Source: Ferruginibacter sp.
GTDB lineage: Bacteria > Bacteroidota > Bacteroidia > Chitinophagales > Chitinophagaceae
Assembly: GCA_014379625.1 (NCBI GenBank)
Contig: JACMLJ010000065.1
Span: 124,001 to 188,000 of the forward strand
Direction: 5' to 3'
Length of the DNA stretch: 64,000 bases
The notes beneath the pieces are model-generated. The model was given only the letters and a program-made list of their open reading frames with translations. It did not search any database and was not told where the DNA came from. Positions 47,399-57,706 of the stretch are shown piece by piece. The stretch's first letter is position 1; every line of letters starts with the position of its first letter. The translations under genes and the position numbers were made by a program.

Positions 47399-47875
47399 AT
47401 GGAGCAGGCAAGACAAATTTCTCTCTTTATCACCCTTATTATTTGGGCTACGCTTATTGGAGGAATAATGTATTCGCACATTGTTTACTTTCCCCCATAT
47501 CTTTCTCACCTGCCCGAATCAAACAGTTTAATTACCGGCGCCTATGGACTACATGATGGAAACTTTTGGATGCTGGTTCATCCATTAGCGATATTGTCTA
47601 CAATCGTAACGCTTATATTAAACTGGAAACTGACAACAAGGCGAAAATTTATTCTCATCTCTTTTGGTATTTACGCATTGGCAATTATCGCAACCGCGAT
47701 TTACTTTGTTCCCGGACTTATGGCTTTTGCCGACAGTACTCATTCCACCACAATTACAAAATCAGAATGGTTTCAACGAGGACAGGCATGGCAACGCATG
47801 AGTTGGATAAGAGGATTTTTTATATATGCAGGCTTTTTTTCTTTGTTAGTGGCATTGACAAAAGATAGAAATTAG
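47399..47875 (+). CDS. Small four-helix membrane protein, possibly DUF1772-like
   Basis: 158 residues with four hydrophobic segments (~8-28, ~55-75, ~82-105, ~132-150). Conserved-looking polar pieces are YSHIVYFPPYLSHLP and SEWFQRGQAWQRMSWIRG, in a layout like DUF1772/anthrone-oxygenase-type membrane proteins. No function is assigned. It lies 58 bp after the DUF1801 fusion gene. Confidence 0.65.
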   Translation: MEQARQISLFITLIIWATLIGGIMYSHIVYFPPYLSHLPESNSLITGAYGLHDGNFWMLVHPLAILSTIVTLILNWKLTTRRKFILISFGIYALAIIATAIYFVPGLMAFADSTHSTTITKSEWFQRGQAWQRMSWIRGFFIYAGFFSLLVALTKDRN

Positions 47876-47997
47876 CAGCGCAAAACTCAATGGAAAATAG
47901 CGGCCAGTCCCCCCAAAGCACCGAATGTAATGCATCCTGAACAACCTGAGTGAGAACTACCAACTGTGTGCCCGGGGAGAGCGTAAAGGCATCGGCA

Positions 47998-48180
47998 TTA
48001 AAAAGTATAAACACTGGAATCTGCGATATTGCCGTACCATGGTATTTTTAATGATACCGCCTTCCGTTTGCCTTCCATTGGTGTATGTCCTGATGTTATC
48101 AGTATAGCTTTGAAAAGCGAAAAAACGGTAGAATCTATATGATAAATAGCCTGGACAGTACAGCTGCAGGTTGTGTGCAT
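47998..48180 (-). pseudogene. IS4-type transposase fragment
   Basis: The translated fragment AIYHIDSTVFSLFKAIL ... SGHTPMEGKRKA matches the DST (first catalytic Asp) region of IS4-family DDE transposases (IDSTxxSLFxxIL ... G ... P ... GKxK). Frame breaks downstream (toward 47890) and no start or other catalytic motifs remain. The surrounding gap 47876-48613 contains no other gene; its distal part carries the promoter of the PorV-like gene. Confidence 0.65.
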
Positions 48181-48494
48181 TCCGACAAATTTAGCCTGTA
48201 TCGGCTGCTCAATTGCTTATAAATTTTAACGGATATATCGGAAGGCGGCCTTTATTAACATCAGCTAATGTGCTTTTTTGGGGGAAACTTTTCCAAATTA
48301 AGATGATTGAGTTTTCCCCAAAAGATTTAAGTCCCATCACTATCCCATATAGTGAGTTGCAGCCAGACAAGGCGGAAAACATCATCGATACATAGTAATC
48401 CCATACTTTATCACACTTGTACCATTTATTAGCTTACTAGTTGATTTAAATACTTAAGATAAAAATGAAGCCTCTTTTTAAACCGTTAATTCAT

Positions 48495-48502
48495 TAAATT
48501 TG
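48495..48502 (+). promoter_or_regulatory. Candidate -7 box upstream of the PorV-like gene
   Basis: TAAATTTG matches TAnnTTTG, 112 bp before the ATG at 48614. The -33 element is not clear. Confidence 0.35.
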
Positions 48503-48613
48503 TGTAATAACCTGTTTTCGTAAAAAGTACTTTAATACAATTTACCTGGGGATTCAACGTTTTACCTTTTAGTTTACTCTAAAACCGAATGCTAACAACC
48601 GGAAAACAAACAT

Positions 48614-49717
48614 ATGCGCCGAACACTTTCTGCCTTAATACTTAGCATTATCTTATTACCTGCTATTTCCTATGCCCAATTCAGAAAATATTCCAATGAG
48701 TTCCTAAATATCGGCGCCGGTGCCAGGGGGCTTGCTATGGGCAGCGCCCAGGTAGCATCGGTAAATGATGCCACGGCAGGTTACTGGAACCCTGCCGGGC
48801 TGACGGGTGTAAAAGATCATCCCAATATTAATATTATGCATGCTGAATATTTTGCCGGTATTGGAAAATATGATTACGGTTCCATTGCTGTACCCGTTTT
48901 GGAAAATAAGAGGACCATCGGTTTTTCATTGCTCCGTTTTGCTGTGGATGATATCCCAAACACCTTGTTTTTGTTAGAGCCGGATGGAAGCATCAACTTC
49001 AACAACACTATTCAAACCTTTTCTTCTGCCGATTATGCGTTCTTATTTTCTTTTGCACAAAACCTCAAAGAAACCGAAGAAAAAACGATCAGTTTTGGTG
49101 TGAATGCAAAAATTATACACCGAAAAGTAGGCAAATTCGCTACCGCCTGGGGATTTGGGATAGACGCAGGTTTACAAATGCACGGAAATAACTGGCATGC
49201 CGGGATTGTTGCACGGGACCTCACCACCACCTTTAACGCCTGGTCTTTTAAATTTACCGAAAGGGAAAAAGAAGTGTTATACCTTACCAACAACGAGATC
49301 CCTGTAAAATCTACCGAACTAACTGCACCCCGGCTGGTTATCGGGGGCGGATACAATTTCAGGTTAGGCAGTTCGGTTAAACTGCTGGCTGAAGCCAATA
49401 TGAATTTAACCTTTGATGGTAAACGCAATACAGTTATCAGCAGCAAGGCCGTGAGCGTAGATCCCAGCATTGGATTGGAAGCCGCAGTAAAAGAGGTGTT
49501 TTTTGTAAGGGCGGGCATTACCAATTTCCAACAGGCATTGTCAGATACGCTTGATAAAAAGAAGGTATGGATTTACCAGCCCAGCCTTGGCGCAGGCGTT
49601 AAAATCAAGAATGTGATGATCGATTACGCATTCACTAACCTTGCTAATCAATCCAATCCCTTATACACGCATATATTTTCGCTCCGGTTTAATTTAGTGA
49701 AAAAAGAAACAGAATAA
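48614..49717 (+). CDS. PorV/PorQ-family outer-membrane protein (type IX secretion)
   Basis: 367 residues. Signal peptide MRRTLSALILSIILLPAISYA; then the family hallmark NIGAGARGLAMGSAQVAS and NDATAGYWNPAGLTG, followed by a FadL-like 14-strand barrel ending with SLRFNL. PorV forms the T9SS shuttle and attachment complex with the PorU sortase. The next gene is a PorU-like C25 peptidase 35 bp downstream, supporting a paired function. Whether this is the main PorV or a paralog cannot be told from the sequence. Confidence 0.9.
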   Translation: MRRTLSALILSIILLPAISYAQFRKYSNEFLNIGAGARGLAMGSAQVASVNDATAGYWNPAGLTGVKDHPNINIMHAEYFAGIGKYDYGSIAVPVLENKRTIGFSLLRFAVDDIPNTLFLLEPDGSINFNNTIQTFSSADYAFLFSFAQNLKETEEKTISFGVNAKIIHRKVGKFATAWGFGIDAGLQMHGNNWHAGIVARDLTTTFNAWSFKFTEREKEVLYLTNNEIPVKSTELTAPRLVIGGGYNFRLGSSVKLLAEANMNLTFDGKRNTVISSKAVSVDPSIGLEAAVKEVFFVRAGITNFQQALSDTLDKKKVWIYQPSLGAGVKIKNVMIDYAFTNLANQSNPLYTHIFSLRFNLVKKETE

Positions 49718-49752
49718 GCATGATCATTATGAAATCACAATCATATACCGCG

Positions 49753-52700
49753 ATGAAAAAAATATTATTTACGTTTTTTATATTTTGTACACTTGCGGCC
49801 TCGGCCCAGTTTAACAATAGCTGGATCGATCACAGCAAAACTTACTTTAAATTTAAAGTAGCTAAGAATGGAATGTACCGTATCAGCCAGCCGGCACTGG
49901 CTTCCATTGGACTTGGCGGCACAGCTGCTGAGCAGTTTCAATTGTGGAGAAATGGCGAGCAGGTTCGTTTATATACTTCCGTAGCGGGTGGTGCAATGGG
50001 GACCAATGATTATATTGAATTTTCAGGCAAAATGAACGATGGCATTCCTGATAAACCATTGTACAGGATTGCGGACAACCAGCTTTGTGATAGTTTTAGC
50101 CTGCATTCGGATACGGCTGTTTATTTTTTGACGGTAAATGCGTCTGGCGCTAATTTGCGTTACAACAACACGGTTAATAATATCAGCGGGAATGTACTTC
50201 CGCCCGATCCTTATTTTATGCGCAGGGTAGAGCAACCTTTTAAACAGGTGTACAACCGGGGTTTTGCAAATATCGTGGGCGAATATGTATATTCTTCTTC
50301 TTATGATGCCGGCGAGGGATGGACCACAGGTGATATTGCTCCCTGTTGTGCATTTTCTCAACTTTTTACCGGTTTAAATGTGTATACTGCCGGTCCGGCA
50401 AACAGTGTTTCCTTATACCTCGCTGCCTTTGGTAATGGATTATACACCAGGACCATGCAGGTGAAATTTTATAATACCCTGGTAATGGATACAGCGGTGA
50501 ATTATTTTAACGTGCTGAAGAAACAAATGGACAATCTGCCATTGAGTCTTTTGGTGAATCCGGATAACCTGGTTGCCACCGTACATTGTAATTCCGCCAG
50601 CCCCAACGACAGAATTGTTGTGGGTACCATAGCGGTTACCTATCCTGCAAAATTTAATTTTAATAATTCGGCAAATTTCACTTTTGAATTAAAGGCATCG
50701 GCTACAGGGAATTTCCTGGAAATCGAAAATTTCAACAGGGGTAGCCTGCCACCCGTATTATACAGCATCAATGATGGTAAAAGATACGTGGGCGATATTG
50801 CTGTAGCCGGTAAAGTAAGATTTGCCTTGCCAGCCTCAGCAGATCCGGTTAGAAAATTTTTACTGGTAAACCAGGAGTTAAGTAATATTAACACGGTCAG
50901 TTCATTTACGTCCAGGGCTTTTGTCAATTATAACACGGTAGCCAACCAGGGCGATTATCTTATCATCAGTAACCCGTTGTTATTCAACGATGGCAATGGT
51001 AATAATTATGTGGAGCAGTACCGGGCTTACCGGGCTTCTGCAACTGGCGGCGGCTTTAACGCTAAAGTGATCTCCATTGATGATTTAACCGACCAGTTTG
51101 CTTTTGGCATCAGAAAGCACCCCGCGGCAATCCGCGATTTTATCCGTTCCGCCAACCAGCAGTTTAGTCAAAAGCCAAAATACATATTTTTGATGGGCAG
51201 GGGCTTAACTTCTTTAGATTTTAAGACAAACGAAAACAACCCGTTAACAGAGAAACTTGATTTGGTGCAAACCTTTGGATGGCCGGCTTCTGATATATTA
51301 CTGGCCTGTGAACCCGGCCAGATGGTTCCCCTTGTTCCCATCGCACGTTTATCGGTTATTAACGGCGGCGAGATAAGCAGGTACCTCAACAAGGTAAAAC
51401 AATATGAAGCGGCGCAGGCTTCTGCTTCCAACACGGTGGCTGATAAAGGATGGATGAAAAATTTTATTCATGCAGCGGGTGGAAGGGATACGGATGAAAA
51501 TGACCTGTTTACCTATAATTTAAATATTTACGCAAAGATTGCGAGAGATACTTCTTTTGGGGCAAAAGTAGAAACATTTCAGAAGGAATCCACCGCTGCT
51601 GTAGTCCAGGCAAATGGAGAGCGAATTGAACAGCTTATCAATGAGGGTACCGGTTTTATACAATATTTTGGCCATTCCTCGGCAAATACCCTGGCATTTA
51701 ACCTTAATAGTCCTGAAAATTATACGAATGCCGGAAAATACCCATTTTTCAGCGTGAGCGGTTGCAGCGCTGGAAATAATTACACTTTTGACCCTACCCG
51801 TTTAAATGGAAATACAACCTTATCCGAAAAATATGTGCTTGCAGACCAGCGGGGAAGTATCGGGTTCCTGGCGAGCACCCATTTGGGGATACCGCCTTTC
51901 TTAAACTTTTACAATACAAAATTATACGACGGCTTTTCCAGGGCATTGTATGGCAGTACCATCGGCAATCAAATGAAATATGTAGCCCAAAGCCTGGGAG
52001 CAAATGCCCAAACCCTGGATTATTATACCCGCATCCACCTCGAACAAATGAACCTGAACGGCGACCCTGCCATTAAAATAAACAGTTTTGCCCTACCGGA
52101 TTATGCAATTGAAGACCAGTTGATAAAAATCAGCCCTTCAATTGTTTCAGTGGCTGATAAAGATTTTAATGTAAAAGTCAGGTTCCATAATCTTGGTAAA
52201 GCCGTTAATGATACGATCAGGATCACCGTAAAAAGATTTTTACCCAATGATACCATCCAGGTACTCTATGATCGGTGGGTGCCGGGGATTAAATACGCAG
52301 ATTCATTGAACCTTACGATCTTTATCAATGGCGCTACCGATAAAGGTTTAAATAAATTGGTTTTTACAGTAGATGCCGATAGTAAAGTGGTGGAGTCATC
52401 CGAAAGCAATAATAGCTTTACAAAAGAATTTGTGATTTTTGAAGATGAAATCCGGCCTGTATTCCCTTATGATTATTCAATAGTAAGTCAGCAAAATACA
52501 AAGTTTATAGCTTCTACCGCCAACCCATTGGGTGGGGTGCGCCAGTACCTGATGGAACTGGATACAACAGAATTATTTAACTCCCCCTATAAAAAGCAAT
52601 ACAGCGCCAATGGTATTGGAGGAGCCATCGAATTTGCTCCGGGCAATATAACTTTTACGGATAGTACCGTATACTATTGGAGAACATCCATTGCTCCCTT

Positions 52701-54804
52701 AAACAACGGACAACAAATATGGAACTCTTTCTCCTTTGTTTACCTGCCCAATAGCAGCCCCGGTTTTAACCAGTCGCATTACTTTCAACACCAGAAGAGT
52801 ACCTACGGCAGTACCATCAATCTAGATCCGGACAGGTTATTTCGTTTTGCGAAAGCATCCCGCACACTGGTGATCAATACCGGTTTGTACCCCCATTTCG
52901 ATTATGACAGGATCAATGTAAAACTTGATTTTGACCAGTTGGAACAGTATGGTTGTTTATACAACGCCCTCCAGTTCATGATATTTGATACCACTACATT
53001 ACAGCCCTGGAAAAACTACAAAGTATCCGGGACTACCGGAAGGTTTGGAAGCACTTATTTATGCCCTGACCCCACCAGGAATTTCTTTGAGTTCTCTTTC
53101 CAGGATGCGGTTAGCAGGAAACGTGCCATGGATTTTATTGATAGTATTCCAAATGGCATGTATGTATCTGTTACCAACCTCGGTAACGCAAATGCCAATA
53201 ACATTTTTATTGATCAATGGAAAGCCGACCAGGCAACATTAGGGACAGGCAATTCCTTATACCATAAGCTGAAATCCATCGGCTTTAATACCATCGACAG
53301 TTTTTACCGGAACCTTCCATTCGCCTATTTTTACAGGAAAAATGTGAATTCATTTCTGCCTTCGCAAATAATGGGCGGTACTGAAGATGCTTATGTGGTA
53401 AACATCGTTCCACTCACCACGAAATTTAATTCCGGAACAATAGAATCACCTGCTTTTGGCCCCGCCAAAAAATGGAACTCCCTGCATTGGCGGGGCAGCA
53501 GCCTGGATGCCGCCGCGGGCGATACCGCACAAATACAAGTGTACGGCATTAGAACCAATGGTATCCAAAACCTGGTGGCCACCGTTGACCCTGCAACTGA
53601 TACCACACTGGCATTTATTGATGCCGCGGTGTATCCATTTGTAAAATTAAAGATGCTGAACAGGGATGAAAATTTTGCAACCCCCCTCCAACTGAAATAT
53701 TGGAGGATCAACGCCGACTATGTACCGGAAGGTGTGGTTGCACCCAATATTTTATTTACGATGAAGGATACCGTGGACCAGGGTGACAAGATTAATTTTT
53801 CGCTGGCCTTTAAAAATATCAGTCAGGTTGCATTTGACAGCCTTACTATTAAATTCATAATTACCAACCGTAACAATACGCCGGTTACCATTCAAATTCC
53901 AAAAAAGAAAGCGCTGCTTTCTGGCGATACATTAATAGTGGTGTATAGCATTGATACAAAAAATTACCCGGGTCTCAATACATTGTATGTAATGGTAAAC
54001 CCCGACAATAACCAGCCGGAACAATACCTGTACAACAACTTCCTGTATAAGAATTTCTTTGTAACTGAAGATAAATTTAATCCATTGCTGGATGTGACAT
54101 TTGACGGGGTGCATATTTTAAACAGGGATCTTGTCGCATCCAAACCACGCGTATTGGTTAAGCTGAAAGACGAAAGCCGCTTTCTACTGCTCAGTGATAC
54201 CGCTGCTATGAGAGTGCAGGTACATTACCCGACTGATGCGTCGGATGTGTACCGCAATTTTTACTTTGGGGATAATATGCGTTTCATACCTGCCAGTACA
54301 GGCGCTGATAATACAGCGTCCATCGAATTTTCACCCTTCTTCCCGGAAGATGGCGAATATGAATTAAAAATATCGGGTAAAGATTTATTGGGCAACCGGG
54401 CTGGCAATATTGAATATAAAGTAACTTTTAATGTATTAAATACGCCGATGATCAGCAATATGCTGAATTATCCAAATCCCTTTACTACTTCCACGGCTTT
54501 TGTATTTACCTTAACCGGTAGTGAAGTGCCACAAAATATACGGATACAGATACTTACCATCACGGGTAAAATTGTAAGAGAGATCACGAAGGCAGAACTG
54601 GGCGACATTCATATTGGCCGCAACATAACATCGTTTAAATGGGATGGAACCGATATGTTTGGGCAAAAACTGGGAAATGGTGTTTACCTGTACAGGGTAT
54701 TTACTAATCTTAATGGCAAGTCTTTGGACAAGTATAAATCTGATGGCGAACGAACCGATAAGTTTTTTAATAAAGGATACGGAAAAATGTACCTGATGCG
54801 GTAA
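49753..54804 (+). CDS. porU2: PorU2-like type IX secretion sortase (C25 gingipain-fold peptidase)
   Basis: 1683 residues from the ATG at 49753 (MKKILFTFFIFCTLAASAQF is a clean signal peptide); an in-frame ATG at 49720 would add 11. After an N-terminal beta region (~20-400) comes a C25 cysteine-peptidase domain (~410-800) with catalytic His641 in YFGHSSANT and Cys671 in SVSGCSAGNN, plus KPKYIFLMGRG and GSIGFLASTHLG. CARDB-like Ig domains follow (~800-915 and ~1320-1430), and the C-terminus is FlgD-like (GTDMFGQKLGNGVYLYRV), not a plain T9SS signal. PorU itself is ~1150 residues; the long form fits the PorU2 group. It would cleave and attach T9SS cargo at the cell surface. Confidence 0.82.
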   Translation: MKKILFTFFIFCTLAASAQFNNSWIDHSKTYFKFKVAKNGMYRISQPALASIGLGGTAAEQFQLWRNGEQVRLYTSVAGGAMGTNDYIEFSGKMNDGIPDKPLYRIADNQLCDSFSLHSDTAVYFLTVNASGANLRYNNTVNNISGNVLPPDPYFMRRVEQPFKQVYNRGFANIVGEYVYSSSYDAGEGWTTGDIAPCCAFSQLFTGLNVYTAGPANSVSLYLAAFGNGLYTRTMQVKFYNTLVMDTAVNYFNVLKKQMDNLPLSLLVNPDNLVATVHCNSASPNDRIVVGTIAVTYPAKFNFNNSANFTFELKASATGNFLEIENFNRGSLPPVLYSINDGKRYVGDIAVAGKVRFALPASADPVRKFLLVNQELSNINTVSSFTSRAFVNYNTVANQGDYLIISNPLLFNDGNGNNYVEQYRAYRASATGGGFNAKVISIDDLTDQFAFGIRKHPAAIRDFIRSANQQFSQKPKYIFLMGRGLTSLDFKTNENNPLTEKLDLVQTFGWPASDILLACEPGQMVPLVPIARLSVINGGEISRYLNKVKQYEAAQASASNTVADKGWMKNFIHAAGGRDTDENDLFTYNLNIYAKIARDTSFGAKVETFQKESTAAVVQANGERIEQLINEGTGFIQYFGHSSANTLAFNLNSPENYTNAGKYPFFSVSGCSAGNNYTFDPTRLNGNTTLSEKYVLADQRGSIGFLASTHLGIPPFLNFYNTKLYDGFSRALYGSTIGNQMKYVAQSLGANAQTLDYYTRIHLEQMNLNGDPAIKINSFALPDYAIEDQLIKISPSIVSVADKDFNVKVRFHNLGKAVNDTIRITVKRFLPNDTIQVLYDRWVPGIKYADSLNLTIFINGATDKGLNKLVFTVDADSKVVESSESNNSFTKEFVIFEDEIRPVFPYDYSIVSQQNTKFIASTANPLGGVRQYLMELDTTELFNSPYKKQYSANGIGGAIEFAPGNITFTDSTVYYWRTSIAPLNNGQQIWNSFSFVYLPNSSPGFNQSHYFQHQKSTYGSTINLDPDRLFRFAKASRTLVINTGLYPHFDYDRINVKLDFDQLEQYGCLYNALQFMIFDTTTLQPWKNYKVSGTTGRFGSTYLCPDPTRNFFEFSFQDAVSRKRAMDFIDSIPNGMYVSVTNLGNANANNIFIDQWKADQATLGTGNSLYHKLKSIGFNTIDSFYRNLPFAYFYRKNVNSFLPSQIMGGTEDAYVVNIVPLTTKFNSGTIESPAFGPAKKWNSLHWRGSSLDAAAGDTAQIQVYGIRTNGIQNLVATVDPATDTTLAFIDAAVYPFVKLKMLNRDENFATPLQLKYWRINADYVPEGVVAPNILFTMKDTVDQGDKINFSLAFKNISQVAFDSLTIKFIITNRNNTPVTIQIPKKKALLSGDTLIVVYSIDTKNYPGLNTLYVMVNPDNNQPEQYLYNNFLYKNFFVTEDKFNPLLDVTFDGVHILNRDLVASKPRVLVKLKDESRFLLLSDTAAMRVQVHYPTDASDVYRNFYFGDNMRFIPASTGADNTASIEFSPFFPEDGEYELKISGKDLLGNRAGNIEYKVTFNVLNTPMISNMLNYPNPFTTSTAFVFTLTGSEVPQNIRIQILTITGKIVREITKAELGDIHIGRNITSFKWDGTDMFGQKLGNGVYLYRVFTNLNGKSLDKYKSDGERTDKFFNKGYGKMYLMR

Positions 54805-54855
54805 AAAGAGCGGCGATCTCACAGATCTAAAAAAACGTTGAGGCCGCCACCCTTC

Positions 54856-57324
54856 TTAATAATCATTCTCCTTGGCCTTTGGCTTAGGCTTATCCAGTTT
54901 AGCAGGCGGTATTTTATTTTTATCGGTTGGTTTATTTAGTGCAGGGCTAACCGTTTTGCCGTCTTTTTTATCTTCCGGTTTATTGGGCACCGGCGGGCTT
55001 TGCTCCTTCGGTTTTGTTTTACTGTTAGTATCAGGTTTTGCTGTGCTGAATTCACTTTCAAGGGGTACTTCAGTTGTTCCATTGTCCCTTAAAGGTTCAT
55101 CCGTAAAATCTGTTGCGTCACCATTGCCCTGTCCATCGGTAGTGTTATCATCTCCCTGGTTTACAATGCTTTCAAATCGCTGATCTGCATAGATAGGGTT
55201 GTTTGCCATCTCCGCAGGTTCAGGAAAAGTCAACTCTCTTCCATAAGGGAGGCTCTTGTCGGCATATACTTTTTTCATAAAATACCCCCATTTCGGCAGG
55301 GCCATTTCATTACCTCCGCTGGTGCCCGTGTAGATCCTGATGAAGGGATCATCGCAACCCACCCAGGTGCCCGCAAGCAGTTCGGGTGTATATCCCATAA
55401 ACCATCCGTCAGTGTTATCATTGGTGGTGCCGGTTTTGCCCGCTTTCTGGGCGGGTATATCATAATTATTAAGTGATCTTCCCGTACCGATCTGTACAAC
55501 ACCCTGCATTAATTTTACCATGGTATAAGCATCCTGTTCACTAATCACCTGCTTGCTGCTGATCTGTGTAAAATCTTCCAGCAAATTGCCGTTTTTATCC
55601 TCTACCCTGCTAATGAAAACGGGTTCTGTATTAAAGCCTTTATTGGGAAACATAGTGTAAGACTGTAACATTTGTAATAAAGGAATTTCGGCGGCGCCCA
55701 ATGCAAGAGATGTAAAAGGAGGAAGCTTTGCACTTACCCCAACATTTTTTGCGAAGTCAATAATCCTGCCTACTCCCAGTAAATTGGTCATCCTTACGGC
55801 TGCCGTATTTTTAGAAAATGCAAGGCAATTAGCCAGGGTACCCCCGCCTCCACTAAAAGTGCGTACCTCTTTGCCATATTGTACAGGCCCGCCGGCAATA
55901 ATAGTAGATGGTGTATAGCCCGCATCCTGCACCGCCAAAGCATAAATGAGCGGCTTAATGGTAGAACCTACCTGCCTGCTTGCCGTAACATGATCATATT
56001 TGAACCATTTAAAATCTATCCCGCCAACCCAACATTTAACTTCACCTGTTTTTGGATCCATTGCCACAAACGAAGTTTGCATTAACTGTTTGTGGTATTT
56101 AATGGAATCCCTTGGGGTCATTACCGTATCTAACTCCCGTTTTGCATTCCAGGCAAACACTTTCATTTTCACCCGAACTAAAAAAGACTTTCTGATGTCC
56201 TCCACTTTTATCCCATCCTCTGTCATGGTCTTCCAGCGCTCACTGTTTTTCATGGCGTTCTCAATAATGTTTTCCCTCGCCTTCCACATCCTGTCGGCAT
56301 TATTTCTCAACAGGCTGTTCAACTTTTTCTGAATTACCGGCATATGTTGCACTACTGACTCTTCGGCGTATTGCTGCATAGTAGAATTGATGGTGGTATA
56401 TATTTTTAATCCACCCCTGTAGAGATCATAATTTTCGCCAGTCTTGGGATTTGTATGGGTTTTGCACCAATCCTTCATGCGTTCTGCCAGGGCCATACGG
56501 AAATACGGTGCGATCCCTACGTTATCATCCACTTTTTTAAAATTGGTGATCAGTGGTTTCGCTTTTAATTTTGCTGCCTGGACTTCAGTAAGATAATGTT
56601 GTTTGGATTCAACCATTCTTTCTATTACTGTATTGCGCCTGTTAAGGGCCGCAACCGGGTGACGGATCGGTTCGTAGCCAAAGCCTTTTAGCATACCCAC
56701 CAAAACAGCCGCCTCTTCAATATTCAGGTCGGCAGCTTCTTTTTGAAAATAGGTTTTGGAAGCATTCCTTATCCCATAATTATTTCCCCAGGGCGCCCTG
56801 TTGAGGTATAAAGTAATAATTTCTTCTTTGGTGAAATTCCGTTCCAGCTTAACGGCGATGATCCACTCCTTAATTTTTTCTATGCCTCTTTTTACAACAT
56901 TACCCCTTCCCTGCCCAAGCATCATTTTAGCCAGTTGTTGTGTGATGGGGCTCCCTCCCCCTGCTGTACCCAATTTTACAATCGCCCTTGCCACGGCCTT
57001 TGCGTCAATACCAGAATGATCATAAAAATTTTGATCCTCCGTAGCGATCAATGCATGAATAATATTGGGAGAAATTTGGTTGTACTTTATTTCACTCCGG
57101 TTTTCTGCGTAGTATTTACCCATCAGTTTACCATCACTGGTATACACTTCGCTGGCAAGGTCAGCTTCCGGGTTTTCCAGGTCTTCCAGGGAAGGCATTT
57201 TTCCAAACGCGCCAAAATTGGCCAATGTAAATATGAGTACTATCAGCAATAACCCGCCAAAAAAGAGCCTCCATAAAATTTTTACAGATTGATTCATTGT
57301 TTTGTTTCCTGTTTTCTTTTTCAT
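54856..57324 (-). CDS. Penicillin-binding protein 1A (bifunctional transglycosylase/transpeptidase)
   Basis: 822 residues; an ATG at 57297 is an alternative start. A membrane anchor (~15-38) leads to a GT51 domain with the catalytic glutamate in ALIATEDQNFYDHSGID and GGSPITQQLAKMML and KERNFTKEEI-like LERNFTKEEIITLYLN. The transpeptidase has S-x-x-K in SRQVGSTIKPLIYALA, S-x-N in FSKNTAAVRMTN and KTG in AGKTGTTNDNTDGWFMGYTP. The last ~100 residues are a Pro/Lys-rich disordered tail. Class A PBP for peptidoglycan synthesis. Convergent with the PorU2-like gene. Confidence 0.95.
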   Translation of the reverse strand: MKKKTGNKTMNQSVKILWRLFFGGLLLIVLIFTLANFGAFGKMPSLEDLENPEADLASEVYTSDGKLMGKYYAENRSEIKYNQISPNIIHALIATEDQNFYDHSGIDAKAVARAIVKLGTAGGGSPITQQLAKMMLGQGRGNVVKRGIEKIKEWIIAVKLERNFTKEEIITLYLNRAPWGNNYGIRNASKTYFQKEAADLNIEEAAVLVGMLKGFGYEPIRHPVAALNRRNTVIERMVESKQHYLTEVQAAKLKAKPLITNFKKVDDNVGIAPYFRMALAERMKDWCKTHTNPKTGENYDLYRGGLKIYTTINSTMQQYAEESVVQHMPVIQKKLNSLLRNNADRMWKARENIIENAMKNSERWKTMTEDGIKVEDIRKSFLVRVKMKVFAWNAKRELDTVMTPRDSIKYHKQLMQTSFVAMDPKTGEVKCWVGGIDFKWFKYDHVTASRQVGSTIKPLIYALAVQDAGYTPSTIIAGGPVQYGKEVRTFSGGGGTLANCLAFSKNTAAVRMTNLLGVGRIIDFAKNVGVSAKLPPFTSLALGAAEIPLLQMLQSYTMFPNKGFNTEPVFISRVEDKNGNLLEDFTQISSKQVISEQDAYTMVKLMQGVVQIGTGRSLNNYDIPAQKAGKTGTTNDNTDGWFMGYTPELLAGTWVGCDDPFIRIYTGTSGGNEMALPKWGYFMKKVYADKSLPYGRELTFPEPAEMANNPIYADQRFESIVNQGDDNTTDGQGNGDATDFTDEPLRDNGTTEVPLESEFSTAKPDTNSKTKPKEQSPPVPNKPEDKKDGKTVSPALNKPTDKNKIPPAKLDKPKPKAKENDY

Positions 57325-57706
57325 ATCCTGTTTCTATGGGGGAGGGTGGTGATGGTGATGATCAATGGTCAATGGGCAATGGGCAATCGTCAATGGTAAA
57401 AATCTCCGGCGTTGTTACGATTGGCATTGCTTTTAGCTGCCTTTTCTATTGTTATTACAATCTTCCAGTCATATTCAACTTATAATTTTTAATTGGTGCT
57501 TAAAAAAAACCACCGGTACAATTGAGTTGGATTTAAAGGGAGAAAATGCGCTGTCTTATAGTAATTGTTTATTTACAAGATTATTCTCCATTTACTAACA
57601 AGTTTCCCAAATACCGTTTACACTGATGCCTATTGATAATTGCCTGTTTTCTATTGCCCACTAACTATTGCCTTCTGCCAATTCCCTTTTGCCTTTTGCC
57701 TATTCT
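57325..57706. other. Intergenic gap with degenerate short repeats
   Basis: 382 bp between the PorW-like and PBP1A genes. It contains heptamer array L (57355-57396) near the PBP1A start and a looser TTGCC-rich repeat at 57622-57706 near the PorW-like 3' end. No gene was seen. Confidence 0.6.
57355..57396. repeat. Heptamer array L (TCAATGG units) upstream of PBP1A
   Basis: Six exact 7-bp units: GTGATGA, TCAATGG, TCAATGG, GCAATGG, GCAATCG, TCAATGG. Confidence 0.85.
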
